A stretch of DNA of 8,982 bases from the NCBI GenBank assembly GCA_050633205.1, contig JBOEGA010000067.1, forward strand, positions 1 through 8,982, written 5' to 3'. Each line of letters opens with the position of its first letter. The first letter of the stretch is position 1. Shown here piece after piece: positions 5,388 through 8,982 of this stretch. Source of the stretch: CBDHHC01 sp050633205. Its GTDB lineage: Bacteria; Pseudomonadota; Alphaproteobacteria; Rhizobiales; CBDHHC01. Under the pieces are notes generated by a model. It made no database searches and was not told the DNA's origin. It saw only the letters and a list, made by a program, of their open reading frames with translations. The translations under genes and the position numbers were made by a program.

Positions 5388-6296
5388 ATGACAGATAATA
5401 AAAAAACAGAAACTCGGGGGGGAACAGTCCCCTCTGATACATCAGGCGTAGAACTCGATGACATCATGATTGCAATGGATGTGGTTGATACATTGCGCCA
5501 TGATGAAAAGCTGGTTGATCGTGAACTCAACGCAAAAGGGCGCAGGGAAAAACTGATTAAGCGCCTGCGCAATCTTTACAAGGGGCAGGGCATAGAGGTT
5601 CCCGATCATCTTCTCGAAGAGGGCGTGAAAGCGCTGGAAGATGGCCGCTTTACTTACGAGCCTCCTAAAAAGGGTTTCGCCGTCTGGCTTGCAAAAATGT
5701 ATATCGCCCGGCAAAAAGTGGGAATGGCTCTCGCTGTAGTTCTGATTGCATGTGCATCTTTATTCTGGTATTCCTCCAGACCGCCTGAACTGGTTACAGT
5801 ATTAAAACAGGTGCAGACAGAAAGCCGCGATACAACCGCAACTCAGCAGGCAAAGCAGCTCGGTGAAGCAGGACTGACCGCCCACAAGGCAGGCAACCGG
5901 GATTTACTTCAGGCCAATACCAAAAACCTCAAATCCATGCTTGAGACCTTGCGCCAGAACTATACCCTGCGGATTGTAACTGGCAAAGGCGAGCGCAGCG
6001 GCGTCTGGCGTATCCCCAAAAGCAACAGGCAGGCCCGTAATTATTATCTGGTTGTTGAAGCCGTTACGAAATCTGGCAAAATACTGGCTCTGAATATCAG
6101 AAACGAGGAAACCGGAAAAACCGACAAGGTGACACGTTGGGGCATTCGGGTCGATAAATCTGTCTATGACGAAATCGCCAGAGATAAGCAGGATGATGGT
6201 ATCATTCAGAATGTTATTGTTGGTGAGAAACAGCGCGGTTTTCTCAAGGTTGAATATAAAATAGCTGAACCCCGCGGTTCAATTACGAAGTGGTAG
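5388..6296 (+). CDS. DUF6384-like single-pass membrane protein; second gene of the operon
   Basis: A 302-residue protein that I associate with the uncharacterised DUF6384 family, from the N-terminal pattern LDDIMIAMDVVDTLRH (residues about 23-38) followed by a helical, basic region. Residues 66-102 contain GQGIEVPDHLLEEGV and the FTYEPP segment. One membrane helix lies at about 111-128, preceded by Lys/Arg, which predicts an N-terminus inside and a C-terminus outside. Residues about 140-190 are helical. Residues 190-302 look like a beta-rich globular periplasmic domain containing NYYLVVEAVTKSGKILAL and WGIRVDKSVYDEIARD. No enzymatic motif is seen. A GGGGACGGA purine stretch serves as ribosome binding site. 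The gene begins with an A7 run (5400-5406) and a G7 run (5416-5422) within the first dozen codons. It sits 49 bases after the TelA-like gene and 7 bases before the third gene. It is the only one of the three that could cross the membrane, so it probably anchors the complex. Confidence 0.85.
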   Translation: MTDNKKTETRGGTVPSDTSGVELDDIMIAMDVVDTLRHDEKLVDRELNAKGRREKLIKRLRNLYKGQGIEVPDHLLEEGVKALEDGRFTYEPPKKGFAVWLAKMYIARQKVGMALAVVLIACASLFWYSSRPPELVTVLKQVQTESRDTTATQQAKQLGEAGLTAHKAGNRDLLQANTKNLKSMLETLRQNYTLRIVTGKGERSGVWRIPKSNRQARNYYLVVEAVTKSGKILALNIRNEETGKTDKVTRWGIRVDKSVYDEIARDKQDDGIIQNVIVGEKQRGFLKVEYKIAEPRGSITKW

Positions 6297-6303
6297 GTGA
6301 CAG

Positions 6304-7767
6304 ATGACAACAGGACGCCAGGCACTCAATTCTATTGAAACTGCAATTTCCGATGTCCAGAAATCCGTTCAGCGCATTCAGAATGAACTGAAGGCTGCTC
6401 ACGACAAAAAGGCCCGTCTGTTGCGTGCAAGAGTTCAGGCATTCCGGGAGCTGGCAGAGTTTAAAGTCCGTGCAGCGCTTTATGATGATGTCATCAGCGA
6501 GGCGGATAATCTGTCTCGTCAGGTTGCCGCAATGCTGGAAGCCAGAAACCAGACTATTGCCACTATCAAAACCCAGTTGACCGGAGCCAAGGAAGAACGC
6601 TCACGGACCCTGCACGCTCATGAAAAGCTTTTGCAGCAGATTGGCAATGCGGAAGAAAAACTTGATAGCTACGCAAAACGGGCCGAGAAAATTCTCCTGA
6701 AAGACGACAGCTATACAAATCTCAAAGCGGATTTCGAAAGGCTTGAGACAACCTGTGCCAAAGCAGAGGCAAAGGCCGAACAGGCTGAACTTGATATGAA
6801 AGACAAGGGCGATATCTACCGCTCGGACACCTTGTTTATGTATCTCTGGAACCGGAAATACGGTTCAAAAGACTATTTCGCCAACACAATGGGCATTATC
6901 GAGTATTTCGATAAAAAAGTTGCAGATCTGATTAACTATTATGGAGCCCGTGCAAACTATTCGGTTCTGATGCAGATCCCTGACAAGCTTAATGATTTTA
7001 CAGAGCGGCTGCAGGTGCAGATAAAGGAAACCGGTGCCCGGCTGGATAAAATGCGCCTTGATAAAATCACAGAACTGGCTGGCGATAACCTCACAGATGA
7101 ACTGACAGAACTGCGCAGGGAAGAGCTGAACCTCAACATACAACTTCAGAAATGCGATGCCACCATCTCCGACACTATGGCCCAGCTAAACCATTTCTCT
7201 GAAGGCCGGGATTACTCCTTTAAAAAAGCCATTGAAGTCGCAGCCGAAACACTGGAGCACCACGACTTCAGCGACCTTCTCCATGAAGCCCGCCAGACTG
7301 ACGACCCCGAAGATGACAAAATACTGGAGCGGTTACAGAATATAGAAAAACAGTCTGATCAGCTTGAAAAAAGCATAACCAGCCAGAAGGAAGACCTGGA
7401 AAGACTGTTCGAACGCAAGCAGGATCTGGTTAGCCTTTCATCCGACTTCCGCAGAAAACGCTATGATGATCCAGGCTCCGAGTTCTCCGATAATGGCAAT
7501 CTCAACAACCTGATGAACGAGCTGATGAAGGGCGCAATCTCCGCTGCCCACTACTGGGCCCAGGCCCAACGATACCAGCGCTGGCGCCCCCGCCCCGCAG
7601 ACCGCTACCGCCACAACTCCCCACTCCCCCCATTCGGCGGAGACTTCTCAAGAAGCGACATGGGCTCCGACAAAATCTTCGACGACTTCGACCACGATTT
7701 CGGAGACAGCACTTTCGATAACGACAGCTTCGGTGATGATGATTTCAAAACCGGCGGTGGGTTTTAG
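6304..7767 (+). CDS. long coiled-coil protein with acidic Phe/Asp/Gly tail; third gene of the operon
   Basis: I know no name for this 487-residue protein. It has no signal peptide or membrane helix. Residues about 8-165 form a long coiled coil. Residues 170-227 form an aromatic-rich block with FMYLWNRKYG and YYGARANY that looks like a conserved folded core. Further coiled coils cover about 228-300 and 340-385. Residues about 400-420 are an amphipathic helix (NNLMNELMKGAISAAHYW). Then come an Arg/Pro-rich linker (423-445) and a tail (446-487) dominated by Phe, Asp and Gly that ends FKTGGGF. The tail resembles a short disordered binding peptide. AGGTGA, overlapping the previous stop codon, lies 3 bases before the ATG, so translation is probably coupled to the DUF6384-like gene. 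Scaffold or membrane-remodelling roles are possible, but nothing in the sequence decides between them. Confidence 0.85.
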   Translation: MTTGRQALNSIETAISDVQKSVQRIQNELKAAHDKKARLLRARVQAFRELAEFKVRAALYDDVISEADNLSRQVAAMLEARNQTIATIKTQLTGAKEERSRTLHAHEKLLQQIGNAEEKLDSYAKRAEKILLKDDSYTNLKADFERLETTCAKAEAKAEQAELDMKDKGDIYRSDTLFMYLWNRKYGSKDYFANTMGIIEYFDKKVADLINYYGARANYSVLMQIPDKLNDFTERLQVQIKETGARLDKMRLDKITELAGDNLTDELTELRREELNLNIQLQKCDATISDTMAQLNHFSEGRDYSFKKAIEVAAETLEHHDFSDLLHEARQTDDPEDDKILERLQNIEKQSDQLEKSITSQKEDLERLFERKQDLVSLSSDFRRKRYDDPGSEFSDNGNLNNLMNELMKGAISAAHYWAQAQRYQRWRPRPADRYRHNSPLPPFGGDFSRSDMGSDKIFDDFDHDFGDSTFDNDSFGDDDFKTGGGF

Positions 7768-7790
7768 GGAATGATCTTGCCAGGCCCCAA

Positions 7791-8783
7791 TTACATGCTC
7801 TGAATAAACTTGATCATAGCCTGTTTTGCTGGTGCAGAACTAAAGACATCCAAATGTGAGAATCCATCAAGAACAAGATACTCACCTCTGGAACTAACAG
7901 CTGACATTGTCGGTTTATATTTATCTGCAAGAAAAGCTTCATCTTCTTTCCCGGCAATCAGTAAAAAAGCGGGTAAGCTGGCTATATCTTTCAAATAGTC
8001 TCTGCGAGGAGAATAGGATTGTATCAAACGATAGGAGTAGGCCTGTGTAGCCGTACGGCCTTCTTTCCCATTCAGAACATCGGATGGAAATTTGAACTGC
8101 ACCACTGTAAAATTGTTAAACTGAGAAATACCTATCGCATTTAACATGGACAGACCGATAATCCTGCGTGTGATCGGAAATGCCCACCCACCGGAGTTGG
8201 GACGCAGGGTTGGAGCATTATATTGCAGATAAGGAGCAATCAAAATAGCTCCATCCAGTTCTTTGCCATACTTGCCACCTGCATAACGGATAACCAGTCC
8301 TCCTCCAGAGGAGTGCCCTGTCAAAATAAGCTTTTGTCCCTTTTTTCTATATCGCTTGATCAGGTCCGCAATATCGTCCTCATACTGCCCAAGGTAATCA
8401 ACATCCCCACGACGTTTCGGAGCTACTCCATGCCCGCGTAGATCTGGAACAATTACATCTGCTTCGTCGCTCAGAGCCTTCGCAAGTCCAAGATAAGATC
8501 CACCATGCCACCCCGAGCCATGTATAAGTATAACAAGTGGAGCACTGCCTTTTGATGATTTGTAATAACGGATATTTAAATGAGAACCATTGCGGGTTTC
8601 ATACCGGGTCAAAGGAATATCAGATGCGTTATCTTCTTTGTCCAACCTGTTAAAGTGCAACCCGGAAGAACTGACAACCTCGCCTGGCCATTGGGAAAAT
8701 AGCAAACCCAATGCAGTTACCAGATAAATAGCAATGCCCGCCCATCCGACACCAATCAACCACAAGACAGTTTTAAAAGACAT
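7791..8783 (-). CDS. membrane-anchored alpha/beta hydrolase (serine aminopeptidase/monoacylglycerol-lipase type)
   Basis: A 330-residue alpha/beta-hydrolase-fold enzyme. Residues about 5-30 form an N-terminal hydrophobic segment that is either a signal anchor or an uncleaved signal. The hydrolase domain shows the oxyanion-hole HGSGW at 88-92, PDLRGHG at 113-119, the nucleophile elbow GHSSG (156-160, Ser158), the acid in GKEDEAF (Asp281) and His310 in GFSHLDVF, so the catalytic triad is complete. The pattern fits the serine aminopeptidase S33 / monoacylglycerol-lipase-like branch (Hydrolase_4). The substrate cannot be read from sequence. The domain probably faces the periplasm or the membrane surface. 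AAGGA about 9 bases before the ATG, and AAGGGG touching it, are the ribosome binding options. The gene converges on the three-gene operon with a 23-base gap and has no visible terminator, so its 3' end is likely transcribed from both sides. Confidence 0.93.
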   Translation of the reverse strand: MSFKTVLWLIGVGWAGIAIYLVTALGLLFSQWPGEVVSSSGLHFNRLDKEDNASDIPLTRYETRNGSHLNIRYYKSSKGSAPLVILIHGSGWHGGSYLGLAKALSDEADVIVPDLRGHGVAPKRRGDVDYLGQYEDDIADLIKRYRKKGQKLILTGHSSGGGLVIRYAGGKYGKELDGAILIAPYLQYNAPTLRPNSGGWAFPITRRIIGLSMLNAIGISQFNNFTVVQFKFPSDVLNGKEGRTATQAYSYRLIQSYSPRRDYLKDIASLPAFLLIAGKEDEAFLADKYKPTMSAVSSRGEYLVLDGFSHLDVFSSAPAKQAMIKFIQSM

Positions 8784-8799
8784 CCCCTTAAATCCTTTT

Positions 8800-8814
8800 G
8801 TAATAAACTATTAC
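8800..8814. promoter_or_regulatory. 15-bp inverted repeat just upstream of the hydrolase gene, candidate operator
   Basis: GTAATA (8800-8805) and TATTAC (8809-8814) form perfect 6-bp arms around AAC. The element lies 17 bases upstream of the hydrolase start and next to its ribosome binding site, in an AT-rich stretch that probably holds the promoter. This is a typical repressor position. The regulator is unknown. Confidence 0.35.
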
Positions 8815-8982
8815 TGTTATATGAATATTTATGTAGAATTTAGCTACTCCTATTCATAAAAGTTTGCCCTCCCACACATCCCCTCCGCTGTCACCCCTTA
8901 ATTTATGCGGCCACAATCCATCCGGATCTTACAGAACTATCTCCGCAGAAATATAAGGGGCCCAGACCATCATAAGGACCCT
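8815..8982. other. window end without recognisable gene
   Basis: An AT-rich part (8815-8865) probably contains the hydrolase promoter. The remainder is C-rich and carries no open frame, tRNA-like structure or repeat that I can support. Confidence 0.5.

Noticed and set aside
5255..5572. 105-codon minus-strand open frame across the junction of the first two operon genes
   Set aside because: Ser/Arg-rich translation typical of an antisense shadow, and it overlaps two well-supported genes.
1..8982. CRISPR array, tRNA, rRNA, insertion sequence ends or integrase
   Set aside because: No regularly spaced repeats, cloverleaf, transposase-like frame or long terminal inverted repeats were found.

Overview
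The window holds seven protein-coding regions, six of them intact and one a start-less fragment. It has moderate GC and ordinary bacterial gene density. The class A penicillin-binding protein and the mostly TTGACA-like promoter candidates fit an alphaproteobacterium, perhaps of the Hyphomicrobiales. That placement is inferred from the style of the proteins and is not proven.

Layout, left to right. Positions 18-308 (+) are the C-terminal part of an unrecognised protein with no start codon in frame. It converges on a small glyoxalase-superfamily-like gene (376-816, -), which has a good sigma70-type promoter with a palindrome directly upstream of it. Next comes a complete bifunctional class A penicillin-binding protein (1035-3329, -). 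It is preceded by a control region with tandem 10-bp direct repeats, a promoter candidate and an inverted repeat. Upstream of that, on the same strand, is a small membrane-anchored coiled-coil protein (3493-3909, -) with FtsL/FtsB-like architecture. A roughly 265-bp divergent intergenic region then separates these genes from a three-gene operon (4175-7767, +). A membrane-anchored alpha/beta hydrolase (7791-8783, -) converges on the operon's 3' end. The last 200 bases contain no gene that I can see.

The operon is the most interesting part. Its first gene encodes a soluble, helical, TelA/KlaA-like protein. Its second encodes a single-pass membrane protein that resembles the DUF6384 family. Its third encodes a long cytoplasmic coiled-coil protein with an aromatic-rich centre and an acidic Phe/Asp/Gly tail. 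None of the three shows an enzymatic motif. Together they look like a membrane-tethered scaffold or stress complex for which I know no described function. The PBP and the small coiled-coil protein next door act at the cell envelope, so the whole segment may concern envelope growth or envelope stress, but that link rests on proximity only.
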